The translations under genes were made by a program, and so were the position numbers. From positions 6,978,053 to 7,042,052 of the forward strand of contig NC_020504.1 of the NCBI RefSeq assembly GCF_000349325.1: a stretch of DNA of 64,000 bases, in the 5' to 3' direction. Positions 33,546-41,762 of the stretch are shown here, one piece after another. The notes under the pieces are model-generated. The model had not been told where the DNA came from. It saw only the letters and a list, made by a program, of their open reading frames with translations, and searched no databases. The first letter of the stretch is position 1, and every line of letters begins with the position of its first letter. The stretch is from Streptomyces davaonensis JCM 4913 (lineage in GTDB: Bacteria; Actinomycetota; Actinomycetes; Streptomycetales; Streptomycetaceae).

Positions 33546-36248
33546 CTACAGGCCGTAGCGCTCGCGGGCTTCCTTCACCGCCGTCGCCTTCGCCTCGCCG
33601 CGCTTGGCGAGCTGGGCCAGGGCCGCCACGACGATGGACTCGGCGTCGACGCCGAAGTGGCGGCGGGCCGCGTCACGGGTGTCGGAGAGGCCGAAGCCGT
33701 CGGCACCGAGCGAGGACCAGTCCTGCTCGACCCACTGCGCGATCTGGTCCGGGACCTGGCGCATGTAGTCGGAGACCGCCAGCACCGGACCCTCGGCACC
33801 CTGGAGCGCCTGCCTCACGTACGGCACCCGCTCCTCGCCGCGCAGCAGCGCCGCGTCCGCCTCCAGGGCGTCCCGCCGCAGCTCGGTCCAGGACGTCGCC
33901 GACCACACGTCGGCCGCGACACCCCACTCCTCGGCGAGCATCCGCTGCGCCTTCAGCGCCCAGTGGATCGCCGTACCGGAGCCCAGCAGCTGGATGCGCG
34001 GGGCGTTGGCCGGCACCGTCACGCCCGCCGACTCGGCCGTGTTGAAGCGGTACAGGCCCTTGACGATGCCCTCGTCGACACCGAGCCCGGCCGGCTTCGC
34101 GGGCTGCGGCAGCGGCTCGTTGTAGACGGTCAGGTAGTAGAAGACGTCCGAGTCCTCGCCCGGCGCCGCCTCGCCGTACATCCGGCGCAGACCGTCCTTG
34201 ACGATCGCCGCCACCTCGTAGGCGAAGGCCGGGTCATACGTCAGCGCGGCCGGGTTCGTCGCGGCGATCACCGGCGAGTGGCCGTCGGCGTGCTGGAGGC
34301 CCTCACCCGTCAGCGTCGTACGGCCCGCCGTGGCGCCGACCAGGAAGCCGCGGCCGAGCTGGTCGCCGAGCTGCCACATCTGGTCGGCCGTGCGCTGCCA
34401 GCCGAACATCGAGTAGAAGATGTAGAACGGGATCATCGTCTCGCCGTGCGTGGAGTACGCGGTGGACGCTGCGATGAAGTCGGCCATCGAACCGGCCTCG
34501 GTGATCCCCTCGTTGAGGATCTGGCCGTTCTTGGCCTCCTTGTAGTACATCAGCTGGTCACGGTCGACCGGCTCGTACGTCTGGCCCTTGGGGGAGTAGA
34601 TCCCGAGCGACGGGAACAGCGACTCCATACCGAAGGTGCGCGCCTCGTCGGGGACGATCGGCACCCAGCGCTTGCCGGTCTCCTTGTCGCGGACCAGGTC
34701 CTTGACGAGGCGGACGAAGGCCATGGTGGTGGCCACGTTCTGCGAGCCGGAGCCCTTGTCGAAGGAGGCGAACGCCTTCTCGGCGGGGGCGGGCAGCGGG
34801 GCGACGGGGTGCACACGCCGCGCGGGGGCCGGACCACCGAGGGCGGCCCGGCGCTCCTGGAGGTAGCGGACCTCGGGGGAGTCGGCGCCCGGGTGGCCGT
34901 AGGGGACCTGCCCGTCGACGAACTGGCTGTCCGAGATCGGCAGCTCCAGCAGGTCGCGCATCGTCTTGAACTCGTCCACCGTCAGCTTCTTCATCTGGTG
35001 GTTGGCGTTCTTCGACGCGAAGCCCTCACCGAGGGTGTGACCCTTGACCGTCTGGGCCAGGATCACGGTCGGCGCGCCCTTGTGCTCGACGGCGGCCTTG
35101 TACGCGGCGTACACCTTGCGCGCCTCGTGACCACCGCGGGACAGGTGGAAGCACTCGAGGATCTTGTCGTCGCTCAGCAGCTTCGCCATCTCGGCGAGCG
35201 CCGGGTCCTTGCCGAAGAAGTCGGCGCGGATGTAGGCGGCGTCACGGGTCTGGTACGTCTGCACCTGCGCGTCCGGCACCTCGCGCAGGCGGCGTACGAG
35301 CGCACCGGTGGTGTCGAGCGCGAACAGCTCGTCCCACGCCGTACCCCACAGCGTCTTGATCACATTCCAGCCGGCGCCGCGGAACTGGGCCTCCAGCTCC
35401 TGCACGATCTTGAAGTTGGCGCGAACCGGACCGTCGAGGCGCTGAAGGTTGCAGTTGATGACGAAGGTGAGGTTGTCGAGACCCTCACGGGACGCCAGCG
35501 CGAGAGCGGCCGTCGACTCCGGCTCGTCCATCTCGCCGTCACCGAGGAAGGCCCAGACGTGGGAGGCGGAGACGTCCTTGATACCGCGGTTGGTGAGGTA
35601 CCGGTTGAAGCGCGCCTGGTAAATGGCCGACAGCGGACCGAGACCCATGGACACGGTCGGGAACTCCCACAGCCAGGGCAGCCGGCGCGGGTGCGGGTAC
35701 GACGGGAGGCCGTTGCCGCCGGCCTCCTGGCGGAAGTTGTCGAGGTGCTGCTCGCTGAGCCGTCCGTCGAGGAAGGCGCGGGCGTAGATGCCGGGGGAGG
35801 CGTGGCCCTGGATGTACAGCTGGTCGCCGGAGCCGTCCGCCTCCTTCCCCTTGAAGAAGTGGTTGAAGCCGGTCTCGTACAGCCAGGCCGCGGAGGCGAA
35901 GGTGGCGATGTGGCCGCCGACGCCGTATTTGCTGCCCCGGGTCACCATGGCGGCCGCGTTCCAGCGGTTCCAGGCGGTGATCCGCGCCTCCATCGCCGGG
36001 TCACCGGGCAGACCCGGCTCCGCGGCGGTGGGGATGGTGTTGACGTAGTCGGTTTCCAGGAGCTTGGGCAGCGCGATGCCGTTGCCCTCTGCCCTCTCCA
36101 GCGTGCGGCGCATCAGATAAGCCGCACGGTGCGGGCCGGCCGCCTTGGCGACCGCGTCCAGCGAGGCCTGCCATTCGGCGGTCTCCTCCGGGTCCCGGTC
36201 GGGGAGCTGGTCGAGCGCGCTCGGCTGGATGGCATGGGGGTCGGTCAT
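33546..36248 (-). CDS. aceE: Pyruvate dehydrogenase E1 component (homodimeric)
   Basis: A 900-residue thiamine-diphosphate enzyme that decarboxylates pyruvate and passes the acetyl group to lipoyl-E2. Features are typical of homodimeric Ace[21 protein letters not shown], the ThDP motif [12 protein letters not shown] (GDG-x-N-like), [15 protein letters not shown] and GYYKEAK-type C-terminal parts such as [16 protein letters not shown] [12 protein letters not shown]. In actinobacteria AceE works in a mixed complex with SucB-type E2 and Lpd, both encoded 7-10 kb away. ATG 36248 has a GGAAGGCGG ribosome site. A palindrome lies about 120-137 bp upstream. Confidence 0.97.
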   Translation of the reverse strand: MTDPHAIQPSALDQLPDRDPEETAEWQASLDAVAKAAGPHRAAYLMRRTLERAEGNGIALPKLLETDYVNTIPTAAEPGLPGDPAMEARITAWNRWNAAAMVTRGSKYGVGGHIATFASAAWLYETGFNHFFKGKEADGSGDQLYIQGHASPGIYARAFLDGRLSEQHLDNFRQEAGGNGLPSYPHPRRLPWLWEFPTVSMGLGPLSAIYQARFNRYLTNRGIKDVSASHVWAFLGDGEMDEPESTAALALASREGLDNLTFVINCNLQRLDGPVRANFKIVQELEAQFRGAGWNVIKTLWGTAWDELFALDTTGALVRRLREVPDAQVQTYQTRDAAYIRADFFGKDPALAEMAKLLSDDKILECFHLSRGGHEARKVYAAYKAAVEHKGAPTVILAQTVKGHTLGEGFASKNANHQMKKLTVDEFKTMRDLLELPISDSQFVDGQVPYGHPGADSPEVRYLQERRAALGGPAPARRVHPVAPLPAPAEKAFASFDKGSGSQNVATTMAFVRLVKDLVRDKETGKRWVPIVPDEARTFGMESLFPSLGIYSPKGQTYEPVDRDQLMYYKEAKNGQILNEGITEAGSMADFIAASTAYSTHGETMIPFYIFYSMFGWQRTADQMWQLGDQLGRGFLVGATAGRTTLTGEGLQHADGHSPVIAATNPAALTYDPAFAYEVAAIVKDGLRRMYGEAAPGEDSDVFYYLTVYNEPLPQPAKPAGLGVDEGIVKGLYRFNTAESAGVTVPANAPRIQLLGSGTAIHWALKAQRMLAEEWGVAADVWSATSWTELRRDALEADAALLRGEERVPYVRQALQGAEGPVLAVSDYMRQVPDQIAQWVEQDWSSLGADGFGLSDTRDAARRHFGVDAESIVVAALAQLAKRGEAKATAVKEARERYGL

Positions 36249-36368
36249 GTCGCCGCCTTCCTCAGTCGAAGGGGGTTCCCTCATCGGTAAGGGTTCGGGT
36301 GTGCCCTTGGTCTTTGGCAGGACAGGGCGGAGGACCTCGGTGGAGGTCCGTCGGCGACTGTAACTCCC

Positions 36369-36385
36369 TGATCGATGATCGATCA
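36369..36385. promoter_or_regulatory. 17-bp palindrome upstream of aceE
   Basis: TGATCGAT-G-ATCGATCA is a perfect palindrome with 8-bp arms, located 121-137 bp upstream of the aceE start. The GntR-family regulator gene lies just upstream on the same strand. It is a candidate operator for that regulator or another pyruvate-responsive factor; no binding is shown by sequence. Confidence 0.5.
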
Positions 36386-36423
36386 AAGGGTTGAGGGGGA
36401 AAACCTCTTGATCGCGAGAAAGT

Positions 36424-36461
36424 AGGCACCGGGTGCCTTGGGTCGAGACACCGGGTGCCTT
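36424..36461. repeat. Tandem GGCACC/GGTGCC repeat with T-run
   Basis: The 14-mer CACCGGGTGCCTTG occurs twice, starting at about 36427 and 36450. Each copy contains the dyad CACC/GGTG, and the second is followed by TTTTTG. It lies in the 264-bp gap between gntR and aceE. It may act as a processing or termination signal in this gap; which strand it serves is unclear. Confidence 0.4.
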
Positions 36462-36512
36462 GTTTTTGAAGGGTTTTCGCAGGTGAGGGGCAACTTATGA
36501 GCGCCGGTGCGC

Positions 36513-37142
36513 TCAGGATTCGTGGCGCGGTGCGCAGCCCAGCACATGGGCCTTCACCAGATCCGCGATCCGCGGATCCCGGCGCCGGAACGCCTGCACC
36601 AGCTCCTCGTGCTCCTCCGCGTACGACTGCTGGACCGTCCCCAGCCAGCGGATCGACAGCGCCGTGAAGACCTCGATGCCGAGGCCCTCCCAGGTGTGCA
36701 GCAGCACGGAGTTCCCGGCCGCCCGCACCAGCTCGCGGTGGAAGCCGACGGTGTGCCGGACCTGGGCGGTGCCGTCCGCCTCCCGGTCCGCCTCGTACAG
36801 CGCCGAGACATGCGGCTCCAGTGCCGAGCAGTCCTGGGCCAGCCGCTCCGCCGCCAGCTCCGCGGCAATGGCCTCAAGGCCAGCCCGAACGGGGTAGCTC
36901 TCCTCCAGATCGGCGGCGGTCAGATTCCGCACCCGCACGCCCTTGTTGGGCGCCGACTCGATCAGCCGCAGCGACTCCAACTCGCGCAGTGCCTCGCGCA
37001 CCGGCGTCTGGCTGACCTCCAGCTCGGTCGCGATCCGGCGCTCCACGATCCGCTCGCCCGGCTGCCAGCGCCCACTGATGATCCCTTCCAGGATGTGCTC
37101 GCGGATCTGTTCGCGCAGCGAGTGGACGACGGGCGCGGTCAT
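36513..37142 (-). CDS. GntR-family (FadR/FCD) transcriptional regulator
   Basis: A 209-residue regulator. The N-terminal winged helix is LREQIREHILEGIISGRWQPGERI followed by ELEVSQTPVREALRELES. The C-terminal FCD ligand domain contains VRAGLEAIAAELAAE, FHRELVRAAGN and EEHEELVQAFRRRD, with His positions suited to metal-assisted carboxylate binding. ATG 37142 has AAGGAG upstream. Sitting directly upstream of aceE, it probably controls pyruvate dehydrogenase in response to an organic acid, in the manner of PdhR. Confidence 0.93.
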   Translation of the reverse strand: MTAPVVHSLREQIREHILEGIISGRWQPGERIVERRIATELEVSQTPVREALRELESLRLIESAPNKGVRVRNLTAADLEESYPVRAGLEAIAAELAAERLAQDCSALEPHVSALYEADREADGTAQVRHTVGFHRELVRAAGNSVLLHTWEGLGIEVFTALSIRWLGTVQQSYAEEHEELVQAFRRRDPRIADLVKAHVLGCAPRHES

Positions 37143-37296
37143 GAGAGCTCCTTAGGGAGGGGCCGTCCGAGAGGCCTCCCATCGGCCCCGGAGGCGTTTG
37201 ACGTTTAGACAATAAGGCCGCGGGGCCGTCCCGGAGGGGTGCACAGGGGGGCTTTCGTGCAGGTGAGACGAGACTTACACGTCCGAATGGCGGACG

Positions 37297-38010
37297 CTAC
37301 GGCCGCAAACCCGGCCCACCGGGCAACGGCTTCTTCCGCAGCCGCCACGGCAGCCCGCTGCCCCGCGGCTTGACGGTCGTCCTGGTGGGCGGCGTGCGGT
37401 ACTCCGCCCCGACGAGGAACAGGGCGTCCGCGAACACGCCGGGCGCGGTCCGCAACTCGGGCAGACAGCGGACGTCAGCGCCGTACATCTCGGCAGCCCC
37501 TACGGCGATGCTGTGCGCCTTGCCGACCGAGCGGCCGTGGGCGAGGGCGCTGTAGAGGGTGCGGGAGTAGTCGAGACAGCTCGTGTCGGTGATGGGTCCG
37601 CCGGTGCCGATGACGCAGGGGACTGTCTCGGCGAGGAGCTGTGTCAGCTCGTAGGTCCAGCAGGCGCTGAGGACGACGAGACGTAGACCTTCCGCGACGA
37701 ACTCGGTGAGCAGCTTGCACAGGCCCTGGTCGGAGATCGGGGCCTCACCGCCGTCGTCGGTGAGGAAACGGAGGCCGCCGGCGGGGGTGCCTCGGGCGGA
37801 GAAGTGGAGTACTGCGGGGGCGCCTCGGATCAGGCGGTCGGGGAGGTCTTGGGCTTGGGCTGCTTGGAGGCTTTCCAGGGTTAGGGCGTGGGCGTATTGG
37901 GCGTGGGTGATGCTGCGGTGCATTTCGCGGTATTCGGCGCTGGTGTCTGGGGTGCCGGGGGTTCTGGGGGAGGACGCTTGGACCACCAGGATGACGGCGG
38001 GGGGTGTCAT
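37297..38010 (-). CDS. CHAT-domain protease (third gene of accessory operon)
   Basis: A 237-residue CHAT (caspase-HetF-associated with TPR) cysteine protease. The catalytic pair is His69 in AVLHFSARGTP and Cys117 in LVVLSACWTYELTQLL, both in the family's spacing. Further family segments are CVIGTGGPITDTSCLDYSRTLYSAL and GRSVGKAHSIAVG. The ATG at 38010 overlaps the upstream stop by 4 nt (ATGA), so it is translationally coupled to the caspase-STAND protein. Codon use in its first 60 codons favours CAA and GAA over CAG and GAG, unlike the neighbouring core genes. It is probably a second protease effector or a maturation protease. Confidence 0.88.
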   Translation of the reverse strand: MTPPAVILVVQASSPRTPGTPDTSAEYREMHRSITHAQYAHALTLESLQAAQAQDLPDRLIRGAPAVLHFSARGTPAGGLRFLTDDGGEAPISDQGLCKLLTEFVAEGLRLVVLSACWTYELTQLLAETVPCVIGTGGPITDTSCLDYSRTLYSALAHGRSVGKAHSIAVGAAEMYGADVRCLPELRTAPGVFADALFLVGAEYRTPPTRTTVKPRGSGLPWRLRKKPLPGGPGLRP

Positions 38011-41000
38011 TCGGGGGTGATGGTCAGGAGGGTTTGGAGGAGGGCACTCAGGGCCTGGGCGTGTTGGGGGGAGTGGCCCATGAGGGTCGTGATCTCGGTG
38101 AGTGCTCGGTCGCGGTCGGGCTGGGTGGGGGTGGGCCAGGGGTCGGGGGCGTAGGTGTTGTCTGAGAGGACTGCCGACATGGCCAGGTGGACGGTGGCGG
38201 TGAACTCGTCTTGATGGACGAGGAGTTCGAGCAGGGCGCAGGCGTTGAGCAGTACGGCGTCCGGGGCGGCCAGGAGGCGCTGGATTCGGTCGTTCAGGGC
38301 GGTGCGGGCCTCGATGTATGTGTAGGCGGTGGGGATTCCTTCTGCGCGGGCGAGGAGAACGACCGCCCAATGGGCGGCGGCTTCGGCAGATTGGTCGTTG
38401 GCGAGTTGATCGACGGACTCGTCATGCAGGAGGTACTCCCCGTGGTCCGCGAGGTAGGTCTGGGATTCCTCCCACGCGGGGCAGTCCATCCAGGTGCCCA
38501 GGAACTCTCTGGTGAGATACGGGCGGAACGCGGCATCAGGGGTGTCGGCCGCGGCGGCGCGGGCGATGTGGAGATGTTGTTGGGCGGCCTCGTGGGCGAG
38601 AGCCAACTCCTCCAGGGCCTGCGTCGTTTCGGGAGACTGGAGCTCGGCTGCGTGCTCGTCCCAGAAGGTGCGGGAACTGATCCAGGTGGGGCACTGGATC
38701 CAGGTGATGGCGAGGGCGAACGCGGCCTCGGCGAGGCTCAGCCAGGCCGGTGGTTCCGTACCTGTTGCCCTGCGCCATGCCGTGCGGACCTGGGCAGTGC
38801 CGGTTTCAGTCGCGCGATCGAAGTTGCGCAGAAGGTGTCGGGCCTGGGAGGCGACGGGGTCTAGGCCGTCAAGGGGCGTGAGCAGTAAGTCGATCAGGGT
38901 GCTGACTCCGGCAGCGCTGTCCGCACGGGTGAGTTGGAATTCCGCGCGCTGGACGGTGATCTGGCGTGCGGCTTGGGGGTGGCGGGCCAGGGACTCCTCT
39001 GCCTGGGCGAAGGCGGCGAGGGTTTGGTCAGTGGAGGCAATGTCGGCGAGGTTGTTGAGGGACATGGCGAGGTCGGGGAGGTAGGCGGCGGGGTTGGCCT
39101 TGGCGAGGGTGCGGCGGATGGTGACGGCTTCGTTGATGGTGGTGAGGGCGCCGGTGCGGTCACCTGTTTCGCTTTGGCGGTTGGCGAGGTTGTTGAGGGA
39201 GGTGGCGAGGTCGGGGAGGTAGGCGGCGGGGTTGGCCTTGGCGAGGGTGCGGCGGATGGTGACGGCTTCGTTGATGGTGGTGAGGGCGCCGGTGCGGTCT
39301 CCCGTCTCGCTCTGGTGGACGGCGAGGTTGTTGAGGGAGCCGGCGAGGTTGGGGAGGTAGGCGGCGGGGTTGGCCTTGGCGAGGGTGCGGCGGATGGTGA
39401 CGGCTTCGTTGATGGTGGTGAGGGCGCCGGTGCGGTCTCCGGTCTCGCTCTGGTGGATGGCGAGGTTGTTGAGGGAGGTGGCGAGGTCGGGGAGGTAGGC
39501 GGCGGGGTTGGCCTCGGCGAGGGTGCGGTAGAGGTCAACAGCCTCCTGCGACGGCGCCAGTGCTGCTTCTCTCAGGCCCGCCTCCGACAGCATCCGGGCA
39601 AGCTCCGTCAGCGCCATCGCCAGGTCAGGTTGGAAGACTTGCTCCCGCAGCTCGACGAGTTCCCTGACCAGCGCGATCCCTCTACCCCCTGCCATGACCG
39701 CGTGCTCCGCCAGCGACCCCCGCAGATATGGATTGGCATGCTCCAGGACCGCAGCCTCATCGCTCTGCTGTCGCAGAAGGTCGACAAGGCCACGCGCCAC
39801 GAGATACGCAGGCTCAGGTTGCCCTTCCCCGCGCTCCCTGCTGGACGACTCCCTCAGATGCTCGATGAACTCACGGTGGTAGAGCCGGTACACAGCCTGG
39901 ACACCGTCGGTGTCCTCCACGACATACCGGCCGTAGGAGTTGAGGAGCCAGTCCACATGCTCCCGGTCATAGACGGTGCCGTTCGTGCTCAGTGCGGTGG
40001 CCGCCGTTTCCCAGACTCCCCGGGCGGGCATGCCGTTTCCCGTCCCCCAGGACAGGGCCGTCAGTAGCTCCTGGGCGGCGAGGGGGACGACCTCGCCGTT
40101 CCGCTCTAGTTGGGGGCCGGCGGCCAGATGCTCGTTGAACGCCGCGGAGATGGACACCGGGATGCTCGACTCCCACCCCTCCGCGCCTTCCTCAGGAACG
40201 TGCCTGATCACGGAGTCCACCGCCATCTGGGCGTAGAGGAAGCCTCCGTGGCCCGTCGCGGCCCGCCGCGCGATCAAGTCGGCCGCTTCCCCGGGCAGTC
40301 CCGTGACGTGCAGGCGTCGGCGCGCGTACTCCCGAATGTCCTCGCCGGTGTCCGCCTCGCCGTCCAGTCCGGCCGCGCGTGCCCGGATCCCGAGGAGGCG
40401 GCTGACGGCTTCATCCAGGGGTTCCCCCGCCGCCGCTGCCTCCGGGTTGAACGGGCGGTCCCGAGAGGCGAGCAGAATGCACGTCATCCGGCTCAGCGGG
40501 GCCAGTAACTGCTCGACGATCAGCCCGGCCTGCTCGGCAGCCGCCTCGTCCAGACCGTCCAGGAGCAGCACCGTCGGACGGTCGGAGGATGCCAACTCCC
40601 GCTCGACATCCGCGATCAGCTCCGCCGGTGTGTCAGGGACCCCCAGTCCCAACCGCCGGGCGATCGCCTCCGCCACCTGCTGCACCGTGAGCCCTCGCAG
40701 GTGCAGGGCGACATCCACCGAGTCCACCCCCGGATCGGGGTCCCCCTCACGCAGCGCCTCATGCTTGACGATGTCGGCCCGGTGCCGGCGGTCGGAGAGC
40801 GTCGCCACCCGCCCCAGCACCGCCGACTTGCCGCTGCCCGCGCTCCCAGTGACGAGGAACAGTCCCGGCTCCCTGGCCTCCAGCCAGTCGACGATCTCCC
40901 CGAGCACCCGCCGACGCCCCGTGAAGAACCAACCCTCCTCCACACGGTCCGCCCCGGCCGCGGCCCTGACCAGGTGCTCCACCAGTTCCGGCTCCCCCTT

Positions 41001-41762
41001 CTCCTCCTTGTGCGGGTTCCGGAACATCGGCAGTTCCTGGCCCAGGGAAGCGGGGACGGGACGCTGCCCCTCGTCCTCGGGCCACTGGTCGAGTGCGGCC
41101 CGTACGACATCGGCGCCGGTCACCTGCCAGTTACGGGGACTCCATCGGTGCCGGTAGCTCTTGGTCCTGGGGCCGTTGCGCAGGACGTCCACCACCGTGT
41201 CCAGCAGGAGCCCGCGTCCTTCGGCCTTCTCCCGCGGACGGCAGCTCGCGACCACCCCGAGCCAGGCCGCCCGGCCTTCGGGCAGGCTCCGTGCCGACCA
41301 GGTGGAGAGGGCCTTCTGAAGGGACTCGATCACCCCGGCGCCCGCATGGCAGGTGTCGATGAGCATCAGCACCTGATCGGCGCGACTGCGCAGCGCCGCA
41401 CTGGTCAACAGTCGGGCCGAGTATGTCTGTTCCTCGTCGTCCACCGTCCGGGTGTCGTGCACGACCAGCCGGAGTTCCCCCTCGTCCCGGAGCACGCCGT
41501 GCCCGGACCAGACCACGATTGCCGGGCCGTGGGACCCGTTCTCCTCCCAGCCCTCGCGCCAGCTCTCCACCGAGGCTTTGAGGCTGTCACGGCCGGGGTC
41601 CTGCACCACGGTGGGTGTGTAGCCGTAGCCCTCCAGCAGAGTGCAGAGCTCGGTCAGCTGCTCGGTCGCCCTGGGCAGCTCGGGATAGTTCCCGCTCTTG
41701 TACTTCTGCACCACGACCCCGAGAACCGTCCCCTGGATCCCCTGCTCACTCACCCAGCTCAC
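38007..41762 (-). CDS. Caspase-STAND NTPase-TPR protein (central gene of accessory operon)
   Basis: A 1251-residue protein with four parts. An N-terminal caspase-like (C14) domain carries catalytic His88 (VVWSGHGVL) and Cys138 (LIDTCHAGAG). A STAND/NACHT-like P-loop NTPase has Walker A GSAGSGKS (306-313) and Walker B VLLLDGLDE (398-406). A TPR array lies at about residues 720-905 with near-identical 46-residue repeats, followed by a helical C-terminal region. This is a sensor-switch-executioner layout. GTG 41762 overlaps the lipase stop by 17 nt; GTG 41753 is an alternative. Two TTA leucine codons occur (residues 419 and 959), so translation should need bldA tRNA. Confidence 0.93.
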   Translation of the reverse strand: MSWVSEQGIQGTVLGVVVQKYKSGNYPELPRATEQLTELCTLLEGYGYTPTVVQDPGRDSLKASVESWREGWEENGSHGPAIVVWSGHGVLRDEGELRLVVHDTRTVDDEEQTYSARLLTSAALRSRADQVLMLIDTCHAGAGVIESLQKALSTWSARSLPEGRAAWLGVVASCRPREKAEGRGLLLDTVVDVLRNGPRTKSYRHRWSPRNWQVTGADVVRAALDQWPEDEGQRPVPASLGQELPMFRNPHKEEKGEPELVEHLVRAAAGADRVEEGWFFTGRRRVLGEIVDWLEAREPGLFLVTGSAGSGKSAVLGRVATLSDRRHRADIVKHEALREGDPDPGVDSVDVALHLRGLTVQQVAEAIARRLGLGVPDTPAELIADVERELASSDRPTVLLLDGLDEAAAEQAGLIVEQLLAPLSRMTCILLASRDRPFNPEAAAAGEPLDEAVSRLLGIRARAAGLDGEADTGEDIREYARRRLHVTGLPGEAADLIARRAATGHGGFLYAQMAVDSVIRHVPEEGAEGWESSIPVSISAAFNEHLAAGPQLERNGEVVPLAAQELLTALSWGTGNGMPARGVWETAATALSTNGTVYDREHVDWLLNSYGRYVVEDTDGVQAVYRLYHREFIEHLRESSSRERGEGQPEPAYLVARGLVDLLRQQSDEAAVLEHANPYLRGSLAEHAVMAGGRGIALVRELVELREQVFQPDLAMALTELARMLSEAGLREAALAPSQEAVDLYRTLAEANPAAYLPDLATSLNNLAIHQSETGDRTGALTTINEAVTIRRTLAKANPAAYLPNLAGSLNNLAVHQSETGDRTGALTTINEAVTIRRTLAKANPAAYLPDLATSLNNLANRQSETGDRTGALTTINEAVTIRRTLAKANPAAYLPDLAMSLNNLADIASTDQTLAAFAQAEESLARHPQAARQITVQRAEFQLTRADSAAGVSTLIDLLLTPLDGLDPVASQARHLLRNFDRATETGTAQVRTAWRRATGTEPPAWLSLAEAAFALAITWIQCPTWISSRTFWDEHAAELQSPETTQALEELALAHEAAQQHLHIARAAAADTPDAAFRPYLTREFLGTWMDCPAWEESQTYLADHGEYLLHDESVDQLANDQSAEAAAHWAVVLLARAEGIPTAYTYIEARTALNDRIQRLLAAPDAVLLNACALLELLVHQDEFTATVHLAMSAVLSDNTYAPDPWPTPTQPDRDRALTEITTLMGHSPQHAQALSALLQTLLTITPE
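39060..39525 (-). repeat. 138-bp tandem repeats encoding TPRs
   Basis: Units recur at exactly 138-bp spacing (for example GTTGGCC at 39093, 39231, 39369 and 39507), equal to 46 codons. Over about 80 bp the first three copies are identical at the nucleotide level and the fourth is partial. They encode the TPR segment with NPAAYLP-LA-SLNNLA and TGALTTINEAV. Such identity implies recent duplication or gene conversion. Confidence 0.9.

Noticed and set aside
31047..36290. A 1747-codon open frame on the plus strand
   Set aside because: It runs antisense to aceE and other genes and has Arg/Gly/Pro/Val-rich low-complexity translation with no domain. It is a shadow frame caused by GC-rich third positions.
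37201..37222. TTTGACGTTTAGACAATAA as a GntR operator
   Set aside because: The dyad is weak and falls at the regulator's own upstream edge; the evidence is too thin to list as a site.
39060..39525. CRISPR-like direct repeats
   Set aside because: The period is 138 bp with no unique spacers, and the array is in frame in a protein gene encoding TPRs.
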